From Candidatus Gastranaerophilales bacterium (GTDB taxonomy: Bacteria > Cyanobacteriota > Vampirovibrionia > Gastranaerophilales > Gastranaerophilaceae): a stretch of DNA of 55,498 nucleotides. The stretch covers positions 1-55,498 of the forward strand of contig CALVEJ010000002.1 in assembly GCA_944326535.1 (NCBI GenBank), in the 5' to 3' direction. The position numbers and the translations under genes are program-made. The notes under the pieces are model-generated. The model saw only the letters and a list, made by a program, of their open reading frames with translations, made no database searches and was not told the origin of the DNA. Below, one piece after another: positions 24,858-32,436 of this stretch (position 1 is its first letter; every line of letters starts with the position of its first letter).

Positions 24858-25862
24858 TTATTTGTCCTCCAATACTTTTTTGCTCTGATTTGTATATGAT
24901 GAAGCAGGGAGAAGAACCTCAAAAGTTGAGCCGCTGTTTGGCAAAACCGTTGAGCTTTCAACAAAAATCTGTCCGCCCATTTTTTCAATGAGATTTTTTA
25001 CAATATACAAGCCAAGACCGCTTCCCTGTGTTTTTCTTGTCAGGTGATTTTCAATGCGGGCAAATTTTTCAAAAATTTTTGACATGTTCTCAGGGTTAAT
25101 ACCAACACCATGGTCTTCTACTTTTATGCTGACAAAATTTTCTTTTTGTGCCGAATTTGATATATATATTGTCACAGCTCCACGCTCATAAGAATACTTT
25201 GCAGCGTTGTCCAGCAGGTTAATCATAATCTGCTGAAATTTGTTTTCATCTGCCAAAATGTTTTGTACATCCTGCGCGCATTTTATTTCAAAGGCATGTG
25301 AGGGGTACTGATTTTTTATCACATCCAAAACTTTTTCTATTTGTGATTTCGGATTTATTGATTTGTATACAAAATTTGACTGCTCAACCTGAATTTTGGA
25401 GACGGACAAAAGATTTTCAACAAGTTTTATCAGTCTGTTGGATTGTTCTTTTATAATATTCAAAAATTTTTGTATCTGATTTTTGTCCAATCTGTCAAAG
25501 GATGACAGCATGGTGTCCGCAAAGCCTCTGATACTTGTCAGCGGTGTTCTGAGTTCATGGCTGACTGTAGAAACAAAATCAGAATAGACTTTTTCCATTT
25601 GAGTATCAATTATTGAAAGGTAAAAATAAGAAAAATACTCATCATCAAACTTTGTTATTTTGTATGTATAGTCCTTAATTGCTATGGTATCTTTGTTTTC
25701 GGGAATAAAGTCATATATGCTTTTTCCCTTGATAATTTCGCAGTTTGTATTAAAAAGGGAACAAAAATATCTGTTCGCCCATACTATCCGGTTGTCATAG
25801 TTCACAACAAGTACAGCCTGATCCAGATTTTCCAATATATTTTTAAAATCAACTTCTGCCAT
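24858..25862 (-). CDS. Cytoplasmic PAS-domain histidine kinase
   Basis: 334 aa without TM helices. A PAS domain (about 5-85; LDQAVLVVNYDNRIVWANRY) precedes HisKA with His102 in FVSTVSHELRTPLTSIRGFADT. The catalytic part shows N (QQIMINLLDNAAKYS), G1 (VEDHGVGINPE), F (IFEKFARIE) and G2 (TQGSGLGLYIVKNLIEKMGG) boxes. It probably senses an internal signal and phosphorylates the downstream REC-GGDEF-REC protein. TGATATAAT ends 6 bases before the ATG with no Shine-Dalgarno site: a leaderless type start. Confidence 0.92.
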   Translation of the reverse strand: MAEVDFKNILENLDQAVLVVNYDNRIVWANRYFCSLFNTNCEIIKGKSIYDFIPENKDTIAIKDYTYKITKFDDEYFSYFYLSIIDTQMEKVYSDFVSTVSHELRTPLTSIRGFADTMLSSFDRLDKNQIQKFLNIIKEQSNRLIKLVENLLSVSKIQVEQSNFVYKSINPKSQIEKVLDVIKNQYPSHAFEIKCAQDVQNILADENKFQQIMINLLDNAAKYSYERGAVTIYISNSAQKENFVSIKVEDHGVGINPENMSKIFEKFARIENHLTRKTQGSGLGLYIVKNLIEKMGGQIFVESSTVLPNSGSTFEVLLPASSYTNQSKKVLEDK

Positions 25863-25868
25863 ATTTTT

Positions 25869-25877
25869 ATTATATCA
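25869..25877 (-). promoter_or_regulatory. Extended -10 box of the PAS kinase gene (leaderless type)
   Basis: Minus-strand TGATATAAT. Six bases (AAAAAT) separate it from the ATG at 25862, and no ribosome site is present. Confidence 0.6.
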
Positions 25878-26052
25878 ATTTCGTCTTGATTTTGTCAGAA
25901 CTTAAGCTTTTCTTAATCATCGTTCTGTTCCGTTGTTTGTTCAGTTTCGCATTTGTTTGCTTCAGTCATGGCTCTGTGTAATAAAAAAATGTATAATATT
26001 CTTTGAAAACGTCTCTGTTTTTAATGACTTTTGCAAAACACCGGGAAACTTT

Positions 26053-26268
26053 ATGTATATTATTGAACTTATTGCAAAAATATTAAAAGAAAAAAAGGAA
26101 AGTTCCTCATATAATGCACCCCAAATTGACCAAACCGATTATGAAAACGTGTGTGAACACACTTTTTTCCCGATTGACAGCACCGGAGAAACACTTGCCT
26201 GTTCAAAGTGCGGGTTGATAATAAAAAACAGCGAACAAAGCAGGAAGCCTAAAAATCCTTTTGTTTAA
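26053..26268 (+). CDS. Small zinc-ribbon-like protein, unknown function
   Basis: 71 aa from ATG 26053; the frame is open from 25933, but the N-terminal extension overlaps what should be promoter sequence and looks non-coding. The product starts MYIIELIAKILKEKKES and carries a probable metal site: Cys and His in NVCEHTFFPI, then CSKCG 17 residues on. The weak GGGA upstream gives modest start support. It converges with the ACT-domain gene, 5 bp apart. Confidence 0.6.
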   Translation: MYIIELIAKILKEKKESSSYNAPQIDQTDYENVCEHTFFPIDSTGETLACSKCGLIIKNSEQSRKPKNPFV

Positions 26269-26273
26269 AATTT

Positions 26274-26564
26274 TTAAATATTATGCATTTTGTCAAATAT
26301 TTGTTTTTTTTGAACCCATATTTCCATCTGGAGTTCTTCACCGGCTTTTTGAATAGCTTCTTTTATTTCTTTGAATGATTTTTCAGATGCCGAAATATCT
26401 CCAAGCAAAAACATCACAAAGTAATCCTGCATAATAGTTTGTTTTATGTCTTCTATGTTCACTTTGTATTGAGCAAGTACATTTGCAACTTTTGCTACAA
26501 TTCCTATCCTGTCTACACCTGAAACCGTTATTATGATTTTATTTTCAGATCTGTTTTCCTGCAT
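26274..26564 (-). CDS. ACT-domain regulatory protein (GcvR/UPF0237-like)
   Basis: 96 aa, essentially one ACT domain: KIIITVSGVDRIGIVAKVANVLAQY is the ligand-binding strand-loop-helix, followed by VNIEDIKQTIMQDYFVMFLLGD. Single-ACT proteins of this family bind amino acids or related small molecules as regulators; the ligand here is unknown. AAAGGA lies upstream of the ATG, with TATAAT about 30 bases further up. No biosynthetic gene lies beside it. Confidence 0.85.
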   Translation of the reverse strand: MQENRSENKIIITVSGVDRIGIVAKVANVLAQYKVNIEDIKQTIMQDYFVMFLLGDISASEKSFKEIKEAIQKAGEELQMEIWVQKKQIFDKMHNI

Positions 26565-26607
26565 GATTTTTCCTTTATGTTTAAATTCATAAACAATATT
26601 ATACTAT

Positions 26608-27330
26608 TTAATATATTAAGTCACCGCTTAAAATTACTTTTTCGTTGTTTTGTTCGTCAACAACGACTAAATTTCCTTGGTTGTCAATATCTCTGGCGAA
26701 GTATTGTTTTTTTTCATCATTATCGTTGTTTTGAATATAAATTTGTTTGCCGAGAAAATCAGCATAGCCTAAATATTCCTGTCTAAAACATTCAAAACCG
26801 CATTCTGCGGCTTTTTCATAGTTTTCGAAAAATGTTTTCAAAAGTTTTTTCAGAAATTCTTCTTTGTTTATTTTTTCTCCGGTTTCAATATTCAAAGACG
26901 TCGCCGGTTTGTCTATATTTTTTATTGTCTGTTCGTCGCAGTTGAGATTTATGCCTATGCCGAGCACGAGTCCTTCAAATTTATTGTTTTTCAAAACACC
27001 TTCGCTTAAAATTCCGCATATTTTCTTGTGGTTTATCAAAACATCATTTGGCCATTTTATGCGGGGGACGACATCATACTCTTCAAGAACTTTTGCAGCG
27101 GCAACACTCATATACTGGGTAAAATTTGCAATATGTTGTGTGTTTTTCGGTTTTAAAATCAATGATAAATAAATATTTTCACTGTTTTCTGAAACCCAGA
27201 CACGGTTAAATCTGCCTTTGCCGTGAGTTTGTCTATCAGCAGCGATGGCGGTTTTGTCCTCCAATGTATCAAAGTTAGTTTTACCGTAGGTATTTGTAGA
27301 ATCAATGATATCAAACTTCAGGAGTTTCAT
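26608..27330 (-). CDS. birA: Biotin-[acetyl-CoA-carboxylase] ligase
   Basis: 240 aa. It makes biotinoyl-AMP and attaches biotin to the carrier protein of acetyl-CoA carboxylase. The ATP/biotin loop reads ADRQTHGKGRFNRVW in place of the usual GRGRxGRxW, followed by KWPNDVLINHKKICGILSE with the catalytic Lys region; the small C-terminal SH3-like domain ends the chain. There is no N-terminal helix-turn-helix, so it is an enzyme-only class I form. It begins 5 bp after the upstream secreted-protein gene and is probably co-transcribed with it. Confidence 0.93.
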   Translation of the reverse strand: MKLLKFDIIDSTNTYGKTNFDTLEDKTAIAADRQTHGKGRFNRVWVSENSENIYLSLILKPKNTQHIANFTQYMSVAAAKVLEEYDVVPRIKWPNDVLINHKKICGILSEGVLKNNKFEGLVLGIGINLNCDEQTIKNIDKPATSLNIETGEKINKEEFLKKLLKTFFENYEKAAECGFECFRQEYLGYADFLGKQIYIQNNDNDEKKQYFARDIDNQGNLVVVDEQNNEKVILSGDLIY

Positions 27331-27335
27331 CGGTT

Positions 27336-27872
27336 TTATTGTGCTCTTTTTCTTAACATAAGGACATTGCCGTTTTCGTCATAGCAGGCATTTTCGACCC
27401 AGTGCCCTATCATGTTTTTGTTTTTATCGTACAAGTACTGTTCTCTGTCCGAAACAACAAATGTAGCATTTTTAAATGCACCGTATTTGTTGTATGCAAC
27501 GGATCTGTGAGGGTATTCGTTGAATGGTTTATTCAAAACATCAACCTTGAACAAAGAGCCTTTTGTGTCGTAATAATAATTGTGATACGGGTCATTGGAA
27601 TATCTGACACCGTATGTTCCGTCAGAGAATAGCGCCAGTGTTCTGTTTTCTATGGTATTTTTTCCGCTTTTGAGTCCGGTGTAATTTGAAAGATAATTCG
27701 GGTCATACCAGTAATCTCTGAAAGCATTCGGACCAAGTGCATAATTAATATTGCTGAAAGTTTCTTCTCTGGCAAGCTCCGCATTGAACTCGGCATTTCC
27801 CTGCAAGGTTAATGCCAAAGCAGGAGCAGACAAAAATATACAAAATATAAAAATCGATAAAAATCTTTTCAT
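27336..27872 (-). CDS. Secreted protein of unknown function
   Basis: 178 aa from ATG 27872; the longer frame to 27908 runs into a terminator. A signal peptide is clear (MKRFLSIFIFCIFLSAPALA, cleavage after ALA). The mature part is rich in Tyr, Asn and Asp with strand-like segments (ALFSDGTYGVRYSNDPYHNY, YDKNKNMIGHWVENACYDENG) that resemble YD/MORN-type repetitive sequences but I cannot assign a family. TATTAT ends 6 bases before the ATG without a ribosome site: another leaderless-type start. birA follows. Confidence 0.75.
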   Translation of the reverse strand: MKRFLSIFIFCIFLSAPALALTLQGNAEFNAELAREETFSNINYALGPNAFRDYWYDPNYLSNYTGLKSGKNTIENRTLALFSDGTYGVRYSNDPYHNYYYDTKGSLFKVDVLNKPFNEYPHRSVAYNKYGAFKNATFVVSDREQYLYDKNKNMIGHWVENACYDENGNVLMLRKRAQ

Positions 27873-27889
27873 ATGACAATAATATAATA

Positions 27890-27926
27890 AAAATACTCCA
27901 AAAGTCATAAACCTTTGGAGTATTTT
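27890..27926. terminator. Terminator after rplT
   Basis: A 13-bp perfect stem (AAAATACTCCAAA / TTTGGAGTATTTT) around an 11-base loop. On the minus strand it is followed by a T-rich run, ending the rpmI-rplT transcript; the next gene's -10 box overlaps its far end. Confidence 0.85.
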
Positions 27927-27946
27927 TATTTTAAATAAATCTGTTA

Positions 27947-28303
27947 TTAAACTTTAGCTTTAGCTTTTGCAGATTCAACAATAACAGCAAATGCTTCAGG
28001 TTCATTAACCGCCATATCGGCAAGCATTTTTCTGTTAACTTGGATTTCTGCTTTTTTGAGTGCGCTCATGAATTTTGAATAGCTCAAACCATGCTGTCTT
28101 GCTGCAGCATTGATTCTGACAATCCACAAACGACGCATAAATCTTTTTCTGTTGCGTCTGTCTCTGTATTGATATTTGAGTTTTTTCATTACAGCTGTAT
28201 TAGCAACTTTAAAAATTCTGCTTCTTGCGCCAATAAAGCCTTTTGCTAATTTTAATATTTTTTTATGTCTTTTTCTTAAGACATTTCCGCGTTTTACTCT
28301 CAT
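27947..28303 (-). CDS. rplT: 50S ribosomal protein L20
   Basis: 118 aa, the standard length. The basic N-terminus ([28 protein letters not shown]) and the globular part ([30 protein letters not shown]) are fully typical. L20 binds 23S rRNA early in 50S assembly and commonly represses its own operon by binding the mRNA leader. It follows rpmI by 13 bp. Confidence 0.97.
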   Translation of the reverse strand: MRVKRGNVLRKRHKKILKLAKGFIGARSRIFKVANTAVMKKLKYQYRDRRNRKRFMRRLWIVRINAAARQHGLSYSKFMSALKKAEIQVNRKMLADMAVNEPEAFAVIVESAKAKAKV

Positions 28304-28316
28304 AGTTCAACCTTCC

Positions 28317-28526
28317 TTATCTTGAATACTTTTTGTACGGTAGTTCTTTTGAAACCAAATTCAAATGAGTTTCAGATACTTCTGTCATACCTGACAGTCT
28401 TCTTTTTCTGCTGACAGATTTGTGCTGAAGCAGGTGCTTTGTACCAGCAGAACGTCTCAAGATTTTGCCGGAAGCTGTCACTTTGTAGCGTTTTGCAGCT
28501 GCGCGGTGTGTTTTCATTTTTGGCAT
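28317..28526 (-). CDS. rpmI: 50S ribosomal protein L35
   Basis: 69 aa (family about 65). [20 protein letters not shown] and [19 protein letters not shown] are the L35 hallmarks. GAAAGGAG precedes the ATG. infC, which usually leads this operon, is absent, an arrangement also seen in cyanobacteria. A structured leader of about 150 bases lies upstream. Confidence 0.96.
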   Translation of the reverse strand: MPKMKTHRAAAKRYKVTASGKILRRSAGTKHLLQHKSVSRKRRLSGMTEVSETHLNLVSKELPYKKYSR

Positions 28527-28680
28527 AGTTTTCTCCTTTCGTGGTGCTTACGGGTGTTTCCACTTTGAGCCGCGGCACCTTTTTTAACTAATTTGGAGGT
28601 TGTTTCAGATAAATCAAATATCAATCTGATATCTGCCTCCGCCTGACCCCTGTGACATGCCGTCCACAGAGTATCCTGCG
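28527..28680 (-). promoter_or_regulatory. Structured rpmI-rplT leader, possible L20 autoregulatory site
   Basis: On the minus strand TAGAAT (28692 to 28687) could start a leader of about 150 bases. It contains a hairpin ATATCA-GAT-TGATAT (28618-28632) and a stem GGTGC/GCACC spanning 28543-28579 that encloses GTG-GAAA-CAC. The second sits just ahead of the ribosome site, where an L20-bound structure could block translation. Assignment rests on position and folding, not on a recognised Rfam consensus. Confidence 0.4.
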
Positions 28681-28718
28681 TATATTATTCTAAAACAAAA
28701 AGAAATCCATGCAATATA

Positions 28719-29609
28719 TCATAAAGTTTCTTTAATTTTTTCATATTCAAAGTCTTTTTCAATCTGAGAAGAGGGATGTACGGGAAGTGAAAACCAAAAT
28801 CTGGACCCCTCATCGACTTTTGACTCAAAATTTATCTCTCCGCCGTGAAGAAGAACGATTTTTTTACAGAGCGACAGTCCAATGCCGGTACTTTCTAAAC
28901 TTTTCATGCTGTTTTTGTTAATGCCGGAGAAATATTCAAAAACGTTTTCTCTTTCTTTCAGAGATATCCCGCATCCTGTATCGGAAATTTCAAACCTGAA
29001 AAATCTTCCGTCCGTTCTTGTGCGGATTTTTATGGTGCCGCCGACTTTGTTATATTTCACGGCATTGCTCACAAGATTGAAAATCAGCTGTTTAAATCGT
29101 CTTTGGTCAGCCATAATTATGCTGTTTTCAAAATCGGTAATAAGATGCAAATGTTTTTTTACAATCTGTTCTTCAAGTATTGAAAGAACTTCTATTATGA
29201 CCGATTGAGGAACAAATTCCGAGTATAGCAGACTAATCTTGTTTGCTGCGGCACGGGAGGTATCTATGGTTGCTTCCGTAATATTTAAAAGATGCTTTGA
29301 GGCGGAGATTATATTTTTGCAAAATTTTATTTGTTTTTCTCTTGAAAGTTCTCTTTCTTCCATCAATGAAGCAAAACCGATGATTGCATTCAAAGGAGTT
29401 TTTATTTCATGTGCAAGGTGTGCAATAAACTCAAGCCTCAAAGCATTGTGTTCTTTTTGCGTATCCAAATTTTTGAGTATGTTTTTTAATGAGGCATCTT
29501 TTCTTCTAAGTTTCTTTATTAAAGAAAAAATCAAATGTCTGTTTGTATATGCATTTCTTTTGTTATATAAAACGGCTTTTTCAAAAACTTTTCGTTTGTG
29601 AAAACTCAT
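28719..29609 (-). CDS. Soluble sensor histidine kinase (no recognised input domain)
   Basis: 296 aa without TM helices. A basic, probably coiled N-terminus (about 1-55) leads to HisKA with His67 in FIAHLAHEIKTPLNAIIGFASLM. The ATPase domain has N (KQLIFNLVSNAVKYN), G1 (ISDTGCGISLKE), F (VFEYFSGI) and G2 (ESTGIGLSLCKKIVLLHGGE) boxes. No regulator gene is adjacent, so it is an orphan kinase. The signal is unknown. Confidence 0.9.
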   Translation of the reverse strand: MSFHKRKVFEKAVLYNKRNAYTNRHLIFSLIKKLRRKDASLKNILKNLDTQKEHNALRLEFIAHLAHEIKTPLNAIIGFASLMEERELSREKQIKFCKNIISASKHLLNITEATIDTSRAAANKISLLYSEFVPQSVIIEVLSILEEQIVKKHLHLITDFENSIIMADQRRFKQLIFNLVSNAVKYNKVGGTIKIRTRTDGRFFRFEISDTGCGISLKERENVFEYFSGINKNSMKSLESTGIGLSLCKKIVLLHGGEINFESKVDEGSRFWFSLPVHPSSQIEKDFEYEKIKETL

Positions 29610-29940
29610 TTTCTCATTCCATGACAGATTATGTTGTTAAATTTTCCGCCGTAAGCATTTTCAGCAAAAATCCGGAACAGTAGCCGATAATTAACCTTTG
29701 CCGGTTTTTGAAAAAAGTTTGCTAAGCGGCTGCAGGCAGAATTGTATTTGTCCAAAACACAGCTTTACGAATAACGTTAGCACAGTATTTTTTTAAAACA
29801 TTAATGTATTTTCCGTTAAGGTTAATTATTTGACGGATTTATTTTATTCGAACGGTGATAACCCGGCATATTGGAAACTGAAAGACCCAAAATAAAAGAA
29901 GGGTACACAAAAATTTTTTATAATGTATAATTTTACCAAT
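29610..29940. other. Intergenic region with 12-bp inverted repeat
   Basis: Non-coding gap between the divergent kinase and gmk genes. ATAATTAACCTT (29687-29698) and AAGGTTAATTAT (29818-29829) are exact inverted copies 119 bp apart, which could be operator half-sites or the foot of an RNA stem. Near gmk, two TATAAT boxes occur at 29911-29916 and 29925-29930. No RNA gene or further repeat is evident. Confidence 0.45.
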
Positions 29941-30510
29941 ATGAACACTCAGGTAGGAAAATTGTTTGTAATATCCGGCTCTTCAGGTGTGGGAAAGGGC
30001 ACACTGCTGAAAGAGCTGCTTTTGCAGCATCCTGATTTAAATCTTTCCACCTCTGCAACAACCAGACATCCCCGCCCGGGAGAGATTGACGGAGTAAATT
30101 ATTTTTTCGTAAAAAAAGAGGACTTCTTAAATTCTGTCAAAAACGAAGAATTTCTTGAATGGACGGAATTTAACGGAAATTATTACGGAACAAAAGAGGC
30201 TTATGTAAAAAAAACGCTCTCAAAAGGTGAAAACCTGATTTTGGAAATTGAGACAAAAGGAGCATTGCAGATAAAATCAAAACTGCCCGATGCGATATTG
30301 ATTTTTATACTTCCGCCGTCACTTGAAGAGCTTGAACACCGTCTTCGGGGAAGAAATACAGAAGATGAAGAATCTATTCAAAATCGTCTGAACGAGGCAA
30401 AAAGAGAAATAGAATGTTCAAAAAATTATGACTATCGGGTTGTCAATGACGATTTGAAAAAAGCATTAAAAGAACTTGAAGAGATAATAAACAAAAATCT
30501 GAATAAATAA
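29941..30510 (+). CDS. gmk: Guanylate kinase
   Basis: 189 aa from ATG 29941; an in-frame ATG at 29923 falls on a TATAAT box and is unlikely. The enzyme phosphorylates GMP to GDP. P-loop ISGSSGVGKGTL lies at about 10-21; GMP-binding residues lie in SATTRHPRPGEIDGVNYFFV and EWTEFNGNYYGT; the lid has RLRGRNTEDEESIQNRL. No Shine-Dalgarno site; with the TATAAT at 29925-29930 the transcript would start within a few bases of the ATG. Confidence 0.95.
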   Translation: MNTQVGKLFVISGSSGVGKGTLLKELLLQHPDLNLSTSATTRHPRPGEIDGVNYFFVKKEDFLNSVKNEEFLEWTEFNGNYYGTKEAYVKKTLSKGENLILEIETKGALQIKSKLPDAILIFILPPSLEELEHRLRGRNTEDEESIQNRLNEAKREIECSKNYDYRVVNDDLKKALKELEEIINKNLNK

Positions 30511-30514
30511 TTTC

Positions 30515-31195
30515 TTATTTACACAGTTTTTTTATTACTGTTTCTGCAAGTTTTTTTGCAGAAGCGGGATTTTGACCTGTGATGAGGTTTTCATCCGCAA
30601 TAACATTTTCGCTCCAGGGTTCCGCTTCATTAAAAATTGCTCCGAGTTGTCTGAGTTTTGACTCCAGCATAAACGGCACAAGTTTTTCCTTGTGCACAAG
30701 TTTTTCTTCCGCATTTGTAAAACAGGTAACCTGCATACCTTTGACAATAGGTTCATCGGTTCGGTTTTTTGCATTAATTAAGCCTGCGGGACCATGGCAG
30801 ACGGCAGAAACAATCTTGTGTTCATTGTAAAAATAAGAAACAATACTGCCAAGCAGCTCATCTTTTGCCAGGTCAATCATAGGACCGTGTCCGCCCGGAA
30901 TGAATATTGCATCAAAAGATTCATAGTCAATTTCGTCCAGTTTGGATGTGTTTTTGAGTTCTTTTATTGTGTAATCCCATTCCGTAGGATTTTTGCATTC
31001 CAGACTATCTTCATCAACCGGGGACTCCCCGCCCAGGGGGCTGGCAACAGTAACGTCAAGTCCTGCCTCCTTAAAGGCAAGAAACGGTACTGCAAATTCT
31101 TCCAGCCAGACCCCTGTTTTATGAAAATCATCGAGCGCCGATGTATTGGTCGTAACTATCAAAATTTTTTTGTTTGAATTTTGCGTTTTATTCAT
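30515..31195 (-). CDS. DJ-1/PfpI-family protein (class I amidotransferase-like)
   Basis: 226 aa from ATG 31195, which has AGAGG seven bases upstream; the open frame to 31348 crosses element D and is rejected. The nucleophile elbow VSAVCHGPAGLINA holds Cys133, and Glu in VWLEEFAVPFLAF could complete the DJ-1-type site, as in Hsp31/YDR533C-like glyoxalase III or chaperone proteins. Length (226 aa) and GGHGPM match that larger subgroup. Proposed role is detoxification of glyoxals or stress protection. It converges with gmk, 4 bp apart. Confidence 0.88.
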   Translation of the reverse strand: MNKTQNSNKKILIVTTNTSALDDFHKTGVWLEEFAVPFLAFKEAGLDVTVASPLGGESPVDEDSLECKNPTEWDYTIKELKNTSKLDEIDYESFDAIFIPGGHGPMIDLAKDELLGSIVSYFYNEHKIVSAVCHGPAGLINAKNRTDEPIVKGMQVTCFTNAEEKLVHKEKLVPFMLESKLRQLGAIFNEAEPWSENVIADENLITGQNPASAKKLAETVIKKLCK

Positions 31196-31207
31196 ATATA
31201 ACCTCTT

Positions 31208-31313
31208 TAAAATTATTCGAAAAATTTTGTAATAAGGCACACTCAGCTGCCAATCCCGCTGCTGACTTGAGCGGGAAGATACCGGCTGTGCAGCTTGCAA
31301 CATTAGATTAATA
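31208..31313 (+). ncRNA. Structured element, intermediate form (element D)
   Basis: TAAAAT (31208-31213) is followed by TATTCGAAAAATTTTGTAATAAGG, matching the 5' block of element A. The end, GCAACATTAGATTAATA (31297-31313), matches the 3' block. In between, CCCGCT (31255-31260) pairs with AGCGGG (31270-31275), and GCACA (31237-31241) with TGTGC (31287-31291). The TAAATGTCA hairpin is absent. No ORF is contained. It reads away from the DJ-1-like gene and lies about 175 bp before the 79-aa gene. Confidence 0.5.
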
Positions 31314-31487
31314 AAAATGTTTTCTCTTTTCATTGGATAAAAGGACAATAGTTTTTTATTGCCTGATTTCTTAATTGTTAAGAAATGTTAAACAAACATT
31401 AATTTAAAAAGCAATTTTTCCGCACAAAAATACTTTATAAAAATACAAGGGATTAAGGGATTAAAATTTTATAGGGAGAAAAAGATT

Positions 31488-31727
31488 ATGGCAGTTGGAC
31501 CAAGAGATTACATCGATCAGTTGTTAGTAAAAAAATATGCAGATGAAAAAGTAGACAATCCGGATATCACATCAGCAGTTGCACCGGAAAAAATTCTGAC
31601 AGCAATGGGTGAATTTTCGGATATGAGAAAAAATATGATGCTTTTGAGCAACAAGCTTACCAGTTTTTGTGCATCATTGAATGCAAAATCAGCACAATAC
31701 AGATGCTCAAGATTTGCTACGGCGTAG
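31488..31727 (+). CDS. Small protein of unknown function (79 aa)
   Basis: Starts MAVGPRDYIDQLLVKKYADE with AGGGAG eight bases before the ATG, good support for a gene. The chain is soluble and mostly helical, with a Met-rich stretch (DMRKNMMLLSNKLTSF) and two Cys near the end (SFCASL, YRCSRF). I do not recognise it. TATAAA-like sequence lies about 50 bases upstream; the region beyond it holds element D. maf follows with its own promoter. Confidence 0.65.
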   Translation: MAVGPRDYIDQLLVKKYADEKVDNPDITSAVAPEKILTAMGEFSDMRKNMMLLSNKLTSFCASLNAKSAQYRCSRFATA

Positions 31728-31782
31728 TCTGCCTGATTGGGCGCCACTGTGCCTGAAATCTGAGAACCCGCAATTTTTATGC

Positions 31783-31788
31783 TAAAAT
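31783..31788 (+). promoter_or_regulatory. -10 box of maf (leaderless type)
   Basis: TAAAAT preceded by TGC (extended -10 TGCTAAAAT). Six bases (CGGGTT) separate it from the maf ATG at 31795. Confidence 0.6.
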
Positions 31789-31794
31789 CGGGTT

Positions 31795-32436
31795 ATGAAC
31801 AAAGATTTTTCCGACAAAAAAATAATCCTTGCCTCTCAATCACCGAGGCGCCACTCTCTTATAAAAAAACTGAATGTTGATTTTGATACGGCGGTTCCGT
31901 CTTTTGACGAAAAACTCGACTCGGACAACTATTCAGACAAAACAATTGAATCCCTCTCTCTAAAAAAAGCATTGTCCGTTTTGGATGATTATAAAGAAAA
32001 CGGAACGGACAAAAATTCCCTTAAAAACAGTCTCGTTGTTAGTGCAGATACCGTTGTCGTTCTTGAGAATAAAATATTGGGAAAACCAAAAAATTCTGCT
32101 CATGCAATACAAATGCTCCATGATTTGAGCGGAAAGACACATTTTGTAGTTACGGCAGTAACAGTGGTTGATTCTGATACCGGAAAAACTTTTTCCAAAA
32201 TAGTGAAAACATTTGTCACTTTTAATCAGCTGTCTGACGAACTTATTGAAAACTACGTGACAAAAAATAAACCGCTGGACAAAGCGGGTGCATACGGAAT
32301 ACAGGAAATGGGTTCGGAATTCATAAAAAATGTTGACGGCGATCTTGAAAATGTAATAGGTCTGCCTACAAAAGCGCTCAAAGAATTGCTTTTGCAGGCA
32401 GGTTACAGTTTTAATAGCGGTATTGCGCAATACTAA
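31795..32436 (+). CDS. maf: Maf-family nucleoside triphosphate pyrophosphatase
   Basis: 213 aa. The signature ILASQSPRRHSLIKKL lies at about residues 10-25, with SADTVVVLENKILGKP and the KAGAYGIQEMGSEFI segment (KAG and QGxxG-like motif) following. Maf proteins hydrolyse dTTP/UTP or modified nucleotides to monophosphates, a house-cleaning role; the subgroup is not clear from this sequence. The start is the likely leaderless ATG. Its 3' end overlaps the converging lipoprotein gene by 4 bp. Confidence 0.92.
   Translation: MNKDFSDKKIILASQSPRRHSLIKKLNVDFDTAVPSFDEKLDSDNYSDKTIESLSLKKALSVLDDYKENGTDKNSLKNSLVVSADTVVVLENKILGKPKNSAHAIQMLHDLSGKTHFVVTAVTVVDSDTGKTFSKIVKTFVTFNQLSDELIENYVTKNKPLDKAGAYGIQEMGSEFIKNVDGDLENVIGLPTKALKELLLQAGYSFNSGIAQY

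Noticed and set aside
23543..24988. 481-codon form of the REC-GGDEF-REC protein
   Set aside because: The extension lies inside the kinase gene; ATG 24856 has GGAGG and starts at the receiver domain.
25933..26052. N-terminal extension of the zinc-ribbon gene
   Set aside because: The extension reads through likely promoter DNA; the shorter start at 26053 gives a compact Cys-containing protein.
30515..31348. 277-codon form of the DJ-1/PfpI-like protein
   Set aside because: The first 51 codons read through element D; the ATG at 31195 has a good AGAGG site and a family-like N-terminus.
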